Below are positions 33,576 to 42,463 of a DNA stretch of 64,000 nt, piece by piece. The notes under the pieces were generated by a model, which worked only from the letters and a program-made list of their open reading frames with translations, searched no databases and was not told where the DNA came from. This DNA comes from Acrasis kona (lineage: Eukaryota > Heterolobosea > Eutetramitea > Acrasida > Acrasidae), in NCBI GenBank assembly GCA_026419775.2, contig JAOPGA020000476.1, positions 24,283 through 88,282 on the forward strand, written 5' to 3'. How positions within the stretch are numbered: the first letter of the stretch is position 1; the number at the start of each line of letters is the position of its first letter. The position numbers and the translations under genes were made by a program.

Positions 33576-35099
33576 ATGTTTTTCGTTCTAGATGAAGACG
33601 TACAAGATGTCTTATCCAAATGCCTGTGCTTTAGAGAACAAATAAAAGGATTCTTCGCTCCTGATATCACTGATAAACAAAGGACCAGTAGCACAGAGAA
33701 TGATAGCGGGTATACCAATAACGACATTAAGCAACAATTTCAAATTCGAATCAACAAAACCGAGTTTTGTGATGACAACCTTAGTCAATTAGGACTTGCC
33801 GCATTCTCATCTTGCTTTTCATACTGCAGACAATTTCTAATCAACTGGATTCAAACACATCAAAATAAAGCAAACATCACAACCTACCTAATGGACGCAT
33901 TGAATAAATTTACAGATCCCACCTTTTCAGTACTCATAGCAACAGAATACTATAGCCACAGTGACGCTATAAACTACTGCCCACCTCATTTAGATAGTGG
34001 ATTAATCACTTTATGTGTGTATCCGGAAGAGGGCCTCCAATTGTACAGTGAAGAGAACCAAGCGTGGTTGAACGTTAATGGTCCTAATAAATTTATTTTA
34101 CTTTTTGGTGAATCTCTCCAACAAATAACAAATGGCATTGCTCGTGCTAATCTTCACAAAGTTTCTAAAACATCAGTCAACAGGCCCTCACTTGTTTTCA
34201 AATTTAGAATGGACCCAGCTATACTCGGTCCTCGAAATCTGTATGATTACCAAGCCATCTTAGAAGGAGAGCAAAGAAGTGTATATAATCGTGACGAGTC
34301 AAAGATGCCAGTAGATGTGCTAGAGATGGTTTTCTTGTTCCTTCCTTACAATAGTATTTGCACTTGCGAGTTGGTCTCAAAGCACTGGAAAAAAGTGGCT
34401 TGTTCGAATTATATATGGAGGGAGCAATATAAAATGTATTATGGAAAAAATGATGTGATATTAATAGTTGTATCTTGGAAAGATTTTTTTATTAATAAAG
34501 TTTGCACGAAACCAAAACATGAACTCCTTCACTCACTGTCTAAATGTGTGTTTGGTTTAATAAAAGTCGATCTCAAACTTGTGGTTGTTGGTGACGGTGC
34601 AGTTGGAAAGAGCTGCGTAACTCTTGGGTTCGCTTTTAGCAGAATTATCACACATAGGATGACGCCATTTAATAATCACACAGTTTTACTAACAATTGAT
34701 GATGCTCGTGTGCATTTCACATTGTGGGACATTGCTGGTTCAACACCTTTCAGCAAGCATTCAAGACATTGGCACTACACTGAAACTGATGTGTTTTTGA
34801 TTTTGTTTTCTGTGGATAATAGAGCCTCCTTTAGAAATGTGAAGACAAAGTGGATGCCCGAACTCAAGAATTATAGCACAGCCCCCGTAATTCTTGTCGG
34901 AACTAAAATAGATAAAAGAAAAACCGAGGATTGTGTAGTATTTGGTGAGGGTTTGGAAATGGCGAAGGACATTGGAGCGTTTGGATATTTTGAAGTATCA
35001 AGCTTAGACTTCGAAGGTGTAGATCGTCTCTTTCGCTGTGCTGCAAGAGTAGGATTGCACCACTGCATCGACATTCCTTATTTAAGCCGTCAAGTGTAG
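33576..35099 (+). CDS. Three-domain fusion: 2OG-Fe(II) oxygenase + F-box + Rho-family GTPase
   Basis: One uninterrupted 507-codon frame. Residues about 1-225 form an isopenicillin-N-synthase-type 2-oxoglutarate/Fe(II) oxygenase. HLDSGLITL gives the iron ligands H138 and D140, LHKVS gives H194, and NRPSLVFKF gives the R203-x-S205 pair that binds 2OG. GLQLY...W..V...LLFGESLQ and ITNG match the family. Residues 243-290 are an F-box (MPVDVLEMVFLFLP ... ELVSKHWKKVAC ... IWREQY), which recruits Skp1 to SCF ubiquitin ligases. Residues 332-495 are a Ras-superfamily GTPase closest to Rho: G1 GDGAVGKSC, G3 WDIAGS, TDVFLILFSVDNRASF, G4 GTKID, G5 EVSS. Position 61 is Ser in place of Gln, and no CaaX box ends the protein. 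The 3' end overlaps the convergent NHL gene by 18 bp. Confidence 0.9.
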   Translation: MFFVLDEDVQDVLSKCLCFREQIKGFFAPDITDKQRTSSTENDSGYTNNDIKQQFQIRINKTEFCDDNLSQLGLAAFSSCFSYCRQFLINWIQTHQNKANITTYLMDALNKFTDPTFSVLIATEYYSHSDAINYCPPHLDSGLITLCVYPEEGLQLYSEENQAWLNVNGPNKFILLFGESLQQITNGIARANLHKVSKTSVNRPSLVFKFRMDPAILGPRNLYDYQAILEGEQRSVYNRDESKMPVDVLEMVFLFLPYNSICTCELVSKHWKKVACSNYIWREQYKMYYGKNDVILIVVSWKDFFINKVCTKPKHELLHSLSKCVFGLIKVDLKLVVVGDGAVGKSCVTLGFAFSRIITHRMTPFNNHTVLLTIDDARVHFTLWDIAGSTPFSKHSRHWHYTETDVFLILFSVDNRASFRNVKTKWMPELKNYSTAPVILVGTKIDKRKTEDCVVFGEGLEMAKDIGAFGYFEVSSLDFEGVDRLFRCAARVGLHHCIDIPYLSRQV

Positions 35100-38000
35100 T
35101 TCGACGTCGTTTGGTGAGCTGGGTGAATTTGGCGATGGGACCTTGGTGTATGCAGTATTTTGATTGCTTGGTGATGTTGTCAAGTTCACGGATTGTTTTT
35201 CTGTTTGCTTGCCTCCACCACGTACAATGACAACCACGACTATAACAAGGACTACTAACAAGACAATAATAATGACAGCTCCAGCGATTGAACCAATAAC
35301 AATACCTGCGATCTGACCTCCAGTCAATCCACCATTACTTGCTGGCGTGGCAGAGCTAGTGCGATCGACTTGCACTGCAACATAATCAGTAGTGTGATTA
35401 CACGAACAAGAAATTCTATCGACCATCACTTGCAAAGTCTTGCATCCATAATTACTATAGTCATTGATCAATGGATTCCAGAATTGACATTCATAGTTGT
35501 TGCTCGTGTTGAATTTTCCAGGAATGGTGAACTTTACATCAGACGTCAATGACTTTAAAGAAAAGGCAGCATCGCAGTTTTCACCGAGATGTATCACGAA
35601 TAAATTTGACGCTACGACTTTGGATGAAGTGTAAATGTTATTTGGCAAGGACATTGCTTTGAAATCGAGAGCAGAGCTACTGCTTCCTAATCCACCAGCG
35701 TTAGTAGGAACGATCAATTGTGCAACGTTAGTGCTGTTACCGATAGTAGTTCCATCGGATCCAACGTTAAATGAGTAACCTTTGGCAACCAAAACCTTAA
35801 TAGTAGAACCAATCACTGCTGGTGCATCACCAGGGCTCATTCCATAAGCAATTCCATCCATCACATTACAAGCAGAGTTGTAAGCCTTTTTAGCTAGCGA
35901 TACGCTTTGAGCAACCGAACGACTACTTCCAGAGAAGGTACTTGTGGTGGTCAAACTGTTTACAACATCAAGAATGATAGAGCTAGTATCGAGCGACAGG
36001 AGACCTTTAGAAATGGACAACATGCTTTGGATGTTATCCATGGCGTCGGATCTAGCATCAGTGGTTACTGTATCAGGATTACTCACAATAGCTCCAATAT
36101 TGGTTATAGTACTACCGACCGAAGAATCCAAAGCAATAGCAGCAGCGCTTCCTTGAGTAACGTTTGCTGGAATGAATTTAAATGCATTTGAAACGAGCAT
36201 AAGAGCACTAGTGATGAACGTCTGCTGAGCTTGTAATTCCGCAGCGGTGAATCCACAATCAGATCCAGTAAATCCACTATTGCAAGTGCACTTTCCACTA
36301 CTACAGCTTCCACGATTAAAGCAATCATTTGGACATGCTCGAGTTGATGAACTACCAGATACACCTTGTTGAGCAGCGACGTTTCGTCTAGCTTCGTTAA
36401 TCAACGTCACGGCAGCTGATATCAAATTAATAATAGCAGGAGTAGGTGCAGAAGTGAGAGGTGCGTTATTGATTTGATCAGCAAAGTAAGAGGTCACTGC
36501 TGTGCTGTTTGTGTTGTTGGCGGCACTACCTATACCAGGGATCACGATCGCACCAACATTAAAAGTAGTCGAATTGGATGCACTGTAGCCCAATCCATTA
36601 CGAACAACCACCACAAAAGTAATACTACCACTTCCAGCAATATAAGGAATGCTGATGGTTACCGATGTGTTGGATGAAGCTGGGTTTAAAATCTTCGGAG
36701 GTCCATTGTAAACGTAACTGTACTCATAGGTCAACGACGAAGAAGTATCGCCGATTATTGGATCAGAGTCACTAAAGCCGACTGAAGTAGCTACGATGCT
36801 TGATAATGGTGCTCCTGTAGATGCACTCAATGATAAACTTCCAGCGACTATTCTATTATTTACGTACGAAACTGAAATGGCATTGCTACCAGGGTTATTT
36901 GATGTTGAAATCTTGACGACACAATTAATGCCGTAGATACCAGCTACAAGAGTATTCGCTGGTATATACAACGTAGCTTTATCGATTGCAACGCTCGAAG
37001 GTAAGCTTGTAGAAGTACCATCTGATTGTAAAACTGTCCACGAGTAGGTCGCTCGAGATGGTTCGTATGAGGAGCTCACTGGCACTGCAGTTAAACTCAA
37101 ACCAGAAGATACAGAAATACTTCCTGACTTTACGCCTGTGATAATGAACACTGGAACTGCTCCATCAACTACGATCAATGTAATTTCGGCGTAAACGTTC
37201 ATTGTCGTTGATTTTAGGGTAACTCGTACGATGAAAGTTCCTGCAATCTTTGACGAAACTGTTTGAGTGAGAGAGTTGGTAACAAAATTGAATGGACAAT
37301 TATCGGGAGTTGTGCATGCCCAGGTGGTATTTGCTCCCGATGGTACATCAGTGACTGTTGCTTTTAAATTGATAGTAGATCCAACGGATGTTGTGATTTT
37401 ACTTCCTTGATCAATTTTGATGGATGGTGCTCTTGGTGGAATAAATGATGTAGGTACTGGTGTTGATGTGGGTACTCTGGTGGAAGTAGGTGCTGCAGTA
37501 GATGTTGAATCGGGTACTGCAGTAGATGTGAACATTGGAGTCAAAGTAGATGCAGTAGATGTTGAATCAGGTACTGTAGTAGATGTAGAGGTAGGAGTAG
37601 GCGTTGGAGTAGGTGTAGGTGTTGAAGTTACGATGGTTGTATAATTTGTGGTGACTGCTCTGATGCGATCGTTATATGTATCTGCAACATAAACAACATT
37701 ATTGGCATTATCTTGTGCCACAGAAGTAGGATAGAACAACAAGGCAGCATCCGCCGCAGCCGGTCCACCATCACCACCAAAACCTTGCGCACCATTACTA
37801 CCACCAGCAAATTTATAAATATTTCCATTAGATCGATCAATCACTCTAATTCTATGATTATCATACTGTGCAATAAAGATTAGATTATTAAAACTATCCA
37901 CAGAGATTCCATAAGGTTTAGAAACAGGTGCATTAAGAGCAGGTCGAGTGTCACCGAAATTACCTGCATAAGTAGTTCCAGCAACCAACGATATAGCACC

Positions 38001-39809
38001 ACTCGATCGGTCGACTACTCTGATTACATTATTATCTGAATCTGCAACGTAAACTAAATTTCTAGGAACGTCTACTGCGACGCCCAAAGGACCTTTCAAA
38101 TTGGCACTCGTAGCATTACCGCCATCTCCACTATAACCACCGGTCCCCGTACCAGCGAAAGTGTTGATCGCACCGGTCAATCGATCAACCACTCTGATGC
38201 GATGATTGGTACTATCTGCAATATAAACGAGATTGTTAGCACTGTCTACTGAAAGTCCATATGGATATCCTAGTTTGGCACTCGTAGCATTACCACCATC
38301 TCCGGTGCTACCTGCTACACCCGTACCAGCAAACGTAGAAATGTTACCAGTTAATGTATTTACTACTCTGACTCGAAAGTTATCAGAATCTGAAATGTAG
38401 ACCAGGTTGTTGGAACTATCGACTGCTAGTCCGTAGGGTCTGGTGATTTGAGCTCTGGTGGCTGCTCCTCCGTCCCCACTGTAACCACTGGTGCCCGTAC
38501 CAGCGAACGTGTTGATGATGCCGCTGGTTCTGTTGATAACTCTGACGCGATTATTGTCAATGTCTGCAACGTAGATGAGATTATTGCCAGCGTCGACGGC
38601 GATCGAACCTGGATGATTGAGTTGGGCTGTATTAGCAGGTATGTTGTCGCCGTTGTATGTTAATAAACCTGTTCCGACGACGGTGGACATGGCGTTGCTG
38701 GTGACGTTGACTGCTCTAACGCGGTAGTTCAAGTATTCTGCAATGTAAACGAATCCATTCACGTTGTCGACTGCAACAGCAGTAGGTCTGTTGATTTTGA
38801 AATTTTTGGCGGCACCTTCTCCGTTGTAACCGGCTTGGCCCGATCCAGCAAATGTGTTGATGATGCCAGTCAACCGATTGACTACTCTGACGCGGTGGTT
38901 GGATGAATCTCCAATGTAAACGAGATTTCTAGTATTGTCGATGGCAATACCATTTGGCTGCCATAATGTTGTTTTTGTGGCTTGGACACCATCTGAAGTG
39001 AATTGTGGGTATTGGTTTCCGGCAAATGTTGTGATAATTCCACTCGTACGATTTACTACTCTCACACGATTGTCTGTTGTATCTGAAATGTACACGAGGT
39101 TGTTGTCGGTGTCCACGGCGAGTTTGCTAAGACTGAGCATGGATCCTAATGTAGCATCACCGCCATCTCCGTCACCACTAAGTTGACCATTTAGAGCAAA
39201 TGTGGTGATGATTTTAGTTGTCGTGTCTACTACTCTGACGCGCAAGTTTCCAGCATCTGCAATGTAAACTAGATTATTGGTAGCGTCGACTGCAACAGCA
39301 CTAGGATTACTTAATCGCGCGCTTGTGGCAAGACCGCCGTCTCCGGCAAAACCACGCGCGTTCGACCCGGCAAATGTGGTGATGATACCTGTTTTCCTGT
39401 CCACCACTCTGATGCGATTATTGTTTGAGTCTGCAATGTAAACTAGATTGTTGGTAGTGTCGACTGCAATACCGAAAGCACTATTTATGGTGGCTTTGTT
39501 AGCTGCGGCACCATCTCCACTAAAACCTTGAACTCCTGTTCCGGCGACAGTTGTTACGATACCACTGGAAACGTTCAAAACTTGAAGTCTGTTATAATTG
39601 GTGAGTATGTAACAGAGATTGCGGATGCCGTCATAAGCGAGGTCAGTAGGTTGTACTTCAGATACTACTCCTTGTATGTTCTCCCCTATGTAGCCTTTGA
39701 GTCCCGTCCCTGCAATGGTGCTAATGATGGAGCCACCATTATCTATGGCTGCAAAGAGCAAACAACAGAGCGTGAGTAACAGCAAGAGTACTGGGCAAAT
39801 TGTTTTCAT
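35082..39809 (-). CDS. NHL-repeat / REJ / EGF / GPS single-pass receptor-like protein
   Basis: Single-exon 1575-aa surface protein. A signal peptide (residues 1-20) is followed by 12 NHL-type repeats of about 57 aa (to about residue 715), each with the pattern AGTG.GYSGDGG..A ... GVAVD..NNLVYIADS.N.RIRVV. Then come a Thr/Pro/Ser linker (about 720-785) and a beta-rich region of about 350 residues resembling the REJ domain of polycystins. An EGF-like module (CPNDCFNRGSC...CTCNSGFTGSDC) follows. A GPS motif near the membrane (CQFWN ... GC ... CSCNHTTDY) suggests autoproteolysis at HT|T. One TM helix (about 1505-1535) precedes a short tail ending in DVELHLTA. It probably senses or adheres to extracellular ligands; the ligand is unknown. 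Confidence 0.85.
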   Translation of the reverse strand: MKTICPVLLLLLTLCCLLFAAIDNGGSIISTIAGTGLKGYIGENIQGVVSEVQPTDLAYDGIRNLCYILTNYNRLQVLNVSSGIVTTVAGTGVQGFSGDGAAANKATINSAFGIAVDTTNNLVYIADSNNNRIRVVDRKTGIITTFAGSNARGFAGDGGLATSARLSNPSAVAVDATNNLVYIADAGNLRVRVVDTTTKIITTFALNGQLSGDGDGGDATLGSMLSLSKLAVDTDNNLVYISDTTDNRVRVVNRTSGIITTFAGNQYPQFTSDGVQATKTTLWQPNGIAIDNTRNLVYIGDSSNHRVRVVNRLTGIINTFAGSGQAGYNGEGAAKNFKINRPTAVAVDNVNGFVYIAEYLNYRVRAVNVTSNAMSTVVGTGLLTYNGDNIPANTAQLNHPGSIAVDAGNNLIYVADIDNNRVRVINRTSGIINTFAGTGTSGYSGDGGAATRAQITRPYGLAVDSSNNLVYISDSDNFRVRVVNTLTGNISTFAGTGVAGSTGDGGNATSAKLGYPYGLSVDSANNLVYIADSTNHRIRVVDRLTGAINTFAGTGTGGYSGDGGNATSANLKGPLGVAVDVPRNLVYVADSDNNVIRVVDRSSGAISLVAGTTYAGNFGDTRPALNAPVSKPYGISVDSFNNLIFIAQYDNHRIRVIDRSNGNIYKFAGGSNGAQGFGGDGGPAAADAALLFYPTSVAQDNANNVVYVADTYNDRIRAVTTNYTTIVTSTPTPTPTPTPTSTSTTVPDSTSTASTLTPMFTSTAVPDSTSTAAPTSTRVPTSTPVPTSFIPPRAPSIKIDQGSKITTSVGSTINLKATVTDVPSGANTTWACTTPDNCPFNFVTNSLTQTVSSKIAGTFIVRVTLKSTTMNVYAEITLIVVDGAVPVFIITGVKSGSISVSSGLSLTAVPVSSSYEPSRATYSWTVLQSDGTSTSLPSSVAIDKATLYIPANTLVAGIYGINCVVKISTSNNPGSNAISVSYVNNRIVAGSLSLSASTGAPLSSIVATSVGFSDSDPIIGDTSSSLTYEYSYVYNGPPKILNPASSNTSVTISIPYIAGSGSITFVVVVRNGLGYSASNSTTFNVGAIVIPGIGSAANNTNSTAVTSYFADQINNAPLTSAPTPAIINLISAAVTLINEARRNVAAQQGVSGSSSTRACPNDCFNRGSCSSGKCTCNSGFTGSDCGFTAAELQAQQTFITSALMLVSNAFKFIPANVTQGSAAAIALDSSVGSTITNIGAIVSNPDTVTTDARSDAMDNIQSMLSISKGLLSLDTSSIILDVVNSLTTTSTFSGSSRSVAQSVSLAKKAYNSACNVMDGIAYGMSPGDAPAVIGSTIKVLVAKGYSFNVGSDGTTIGNSTNVAQLIVPTNAGGLGSSSSALDFKAMSLPNNIYTSSKVVASNLFVIHLGENCDAAFSLKSLTSDVKFTIPGKFNTSNNYECQFWNPLINDYSNYGCKTLQVMVDRISCSCNHTTDYVAVQVDRTSSATPASNGGLTGGQIAGIVIGSIAGAVIIIVLLVVLVIVVVVIVRGGGKQTEKQSVNLTTSPSNQNTAYTKVPSPNSPSSPNDVELHLTA
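37440..37630 (-). repeat. Thr/Pro/Ser-rich low-complexity stalk repeat
   Basis: Imperfect short repeats encode TPTPTPTPT, then units like VPDSTSTAA, in the stalk between the NHL propellers and the REJ-like region. Such segments are usually O-glycosylated spacers. The opposite-strand frame at 37417-37644 is a shadow of this repeat. Confidence 0.75.
37665..39740 (-). repeat. Tandem array of 12 NHL-coding repeats
   Basis: Twelve units of about 170 bp each carry a YIAD/YISD-type core strand and a following N.R.RVV strand. Neighbouring units are diverged but in phase. Twelve blades would fold naturally as two six-bladed propellers. Confidence 0.85.
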
Positions 39810-40358
39810 TTTGTGTTAAATTCGAGGGCTTCTATTTGGCTAAGAGTAATACAAATTAAGAATGATTTTTAACGAGTTGGGAACGTCTTCTGATGTCGCT
39901 GATGCCTTAAATTAAGGCTCCAAAAAGTGTTAGTAAATTCCCCCAGTAAAGCAACTCATATAAATAGTGTGATTGCGATTGATTTCAAACAATTTAAAGA
40001 AGTCCGTAAGCGCTTGCACGTTGGGGAAATTATATGAACTAATTGACAAAATTTATGTGCTTTGGTGAAATGTGGCAACACAAAACCAAAATGACTGGGC
40101 TTTATTTTAGTTTGAATCGTGACCGATCAATTGATAAGTTGATCACACCCTTTAGTAGTATGGATGAGAATCGAATGGTTAGTTTCATTTGTTTGAAATC
40201 TTGCATATATAATATCAATTGGTATCCTTACAATTGTAATATGCCATTGAAACATGCCATGATGACTAGTTGTTGATCATCTTCATCATGTATGAAGTGA
40301 TGTGATTTGATTTAATCTTGTAAAAAGTGAACATGCATTTTGTTGTTGACTATCAAGA
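39810..40358. other. Intergenic region, NHL gene / LRR gene
   Basis: 549 bp between divergent genes. It contains a perfect short inverted repeat, GCCTTAA-A-TTAAGGC (39904-39918), and an open frame without ATG from 40043 that has no recognisable motif. No gene is called; it probably holds both promoters. Confidence 0.4.
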
Positions 40359-41396
40359 ATGTCAATACTTGATGTCATGGACGTATTGTCCATAATAGTA
40401 ATGTACTTGGACACTCCCACATGGATCAAATTCAGCTACACTTGCCAGTTAGCGAACAGTTTCAAACACAATCAACAATTAATGGATAACAAAGAGATGA
40501 GAATTAAAAATCTTGAAGTTTATTATCAAACATTTTCGCCTCCAAAGAAAAGACTTTTTGACATATTCAAAAAACAACATAAGAAGAAAGCTATTCAATA
40601 CAACACAACATTAAAAGAGATCGACGTTCCAATTACTCCACTTTTATTTATTCGTAGTCTCGACCTGTCGTATAATTTTACAAGAACTAGAGTTAGAATT
40701 CTACAAGATTCATCAATAATAAATTTAAATGTCAGCGGGTGCTACTACCTTGATTGTAGCGACCTCTCTTGCTTGACTCAACTAGAATCTTTAAAAGCCG
40801 ATGGCACTTGCGTTACCGATGCGGTACTTTCCACATTAACAAACCTAAGGAAGTTGAGTGTTTCGGCATGTAGAGACGTTACTTGCGACACCTTTCTTCA
40901 CATGTCAAAACTACAGGATCTTAACATTAGTTTCTGTCAAGGAATAACAGATAAAGGTTTTGAAAATTTATCAAACATTACCAAACTAAACATGTCTGGC
41001 TGTGTGTTGGTTTCTAATGAATCGTTAGAGTTTATTAAGAATGTCCGTGTTTTGAGTTTAAGACAATGTAAGCAGATTACCGACGTGGGATTATGTCATT
41101 TAAGCAAAGTTGTTGACTTGAATATTGCTGGCTGCAATCTCGTAACTGATGTAGGGATTTGTAATCTTGATAGTGTGAAAACATTAATTCTTGATGGGTG
41201 TGGGAAGTTGACGGATAAGGCGCTTTCTCCTCTGGGTGGCGTTAGAAGGTTAAGTGTCAGGAACTGTGTGAGATTGACCGATGCATGTCTTGACCATCTC
41301 CACTGCATCCAATTTCTTGATGTCAGTGACTGTTATCAAATATCCCAAAAGTCACTAAGCAAGCTTTCCTTTTGTAGTGTTACCAAAAAATGTTGA
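40359..41396 (+). CDS. Leucine-rich-repeat protein with F-box-like N-terminus
   Basis: Single-exon protein of 345 aa. The N-terminal 40 residues (LDVMDVLSIIVMYLDTPTWIKF...) have the spacing of a weak F-box. From residue about 100 there are about ten cysteine-containing LRRs of the AMN1/FBXL type, for example LQDLNISFCQGITDKGFENL and LSLRQCKQITDVGLCHL. These build a horseshoe used for substrate binding. If the F-box holds, this would be an SCF substrate receptor; otherwise it is an AMN1-like regulator. No catalytic domain is present. Confidence 0.8.
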   Translation: MSILDVMDVLSIIVMYLDTPTWIKFSYTCQLANSFKHNQQLMDNKEMRIKNLEVYYQTFSPPKKRLFDIFKKQHKKKAIQYNTTLKEIDVPITPLLFIRSLDLSYNFTRTRVRILQDSSIINLNVSGCYYLDCSDLSCLTQLESLKADGTCVTDAVLSTLTNLRKLSVSACRDVTCDTFLHMSKLQDLNISFCQGITDKGFENLSNITKLNMSGCVLVSNESLEFIKNVRVLSLRQCKQITDVGLCHLSKVVDLNIAGCNLVTDVGICNLDSVKTLILDGCGKLTDKALSPLGGVRRLSVRNCVRLTDACLDHLHCIQFLDVSDCYQISQKSLSKLSFCSVTKKC

Positions 41397-42463
41397 ATTT
41401 ATTAGCTTCTCAATCATGTATTACTAGAAATAAAGTGTTTGATTGTTGACAAAAGTTTCTCTTCAATATTCGCTTCCGTTTTTGCCTTACCTTGTTACTT
41501 TTCTTCTTCGTCGCATTATGATAATACACATATTTGTACTCCATCAATATATCCTTTCTTCTTTGTGTGGCCATTATGACGATAAACCACTAATTTACCT
41601 TGATTTGAGTAGGTTAAATTCTACCACTAATGATTTTTGTTTTTGTTTCTTCGTTATCTATTCTTTGAGCTGCATATGATGTTGAACCACCATCTACAAA
41701 CTCATATTCATTTTGTGTGGCGTTTCATTGTTGAGCGCTATATTGTAATTATCACTTTGAATTGATGAGCAAGGCCTCTAGAATACCAGTTACGATGATC
41801 CTAATTTAGTACCCGAATAAACGTTCAGTACTCAAACAAATTTACCCAAAAACCGACATGGTGGAAATCATTGATAAAAAATTACCAAAATGCTTTGGAT
41901 CACAATGTCCATTAGAAAAGTTTATGACAATATTGTCATAAAAACTACCCTGAGTAGTACAAAAGAACACCAATTACGGGTATGATTTAATCATCAACAT
42001 GTTAGAGAAAACATTCGTTGATCCGCGAGGAACTCAGATAATCAAAACACAAAACAGTGGTCTCGAAAGCAAAAAATTCAAAAAAGACGTGAGATCAACA
42101 ATGGCAAAACATTCAAACCAACTTCGACTTTGAAAACCAGCCAAATTTATCCTCCACGACACGGATAAATTAAATTACCTAAATTGCTGTGACGTGAGGG
42201 ATCTAATCAAAGGAAACGTTAGCGACTCGGACGGTATAATGAAGAAAAATCATCTACACATAACTTGATGCTCAACAAGTACCAAGTGCCATAAAAATAC
42301 CTTATGTTTATAATATGCTACATCAGAGTAATCACAACCTTCTTCAATTCCATAAAAAACACAATAAAGTGATGATTCTAATTTGTAAAGTATTTAATCC
42401 TTCCAACATAAGTCATTATGTCAAATTTGACGTTTGTCATATTGGAACCAGAATACAAAAAAA
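41397..42463. other. Gene-poor stretch between the LRR and Gln/Asn-rich genes
   Basis: 1067 bp, AT-rich. Open frames lack good starts or motifs. A 27-codon frame at 41858-41941 (LPKCFGSQCPLEKF) resembles the C-terminal Cys pair region of histidine acid phosphatases. It is too short to call a gene and may be a relic. Confidence 0.35.

Noticed and set aside
37417-37644. Val/Gly/Asp-rich plus-strand ORF
   Set aside because: Antisense of the Thr/Pro/Ser stalk repeat in the NHL gene.
37665-39740. Regular repeats of about 170 bp that could be taken for a satellite or CRISPR-like array
   Set aside because: Each unit encodes an NHL blade in frame; copies are diverged at third positions, and no constant repeat/variable spacer pattern exists.
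39904-39918. Perfect 7-bp inverted repeat GCCTTAA-A-TTAAGGC
   Set aside because: Too short and AT-rich to claim as an operator or terminator; inverted repeats of this size are expected by chance in AT-rich DNA.
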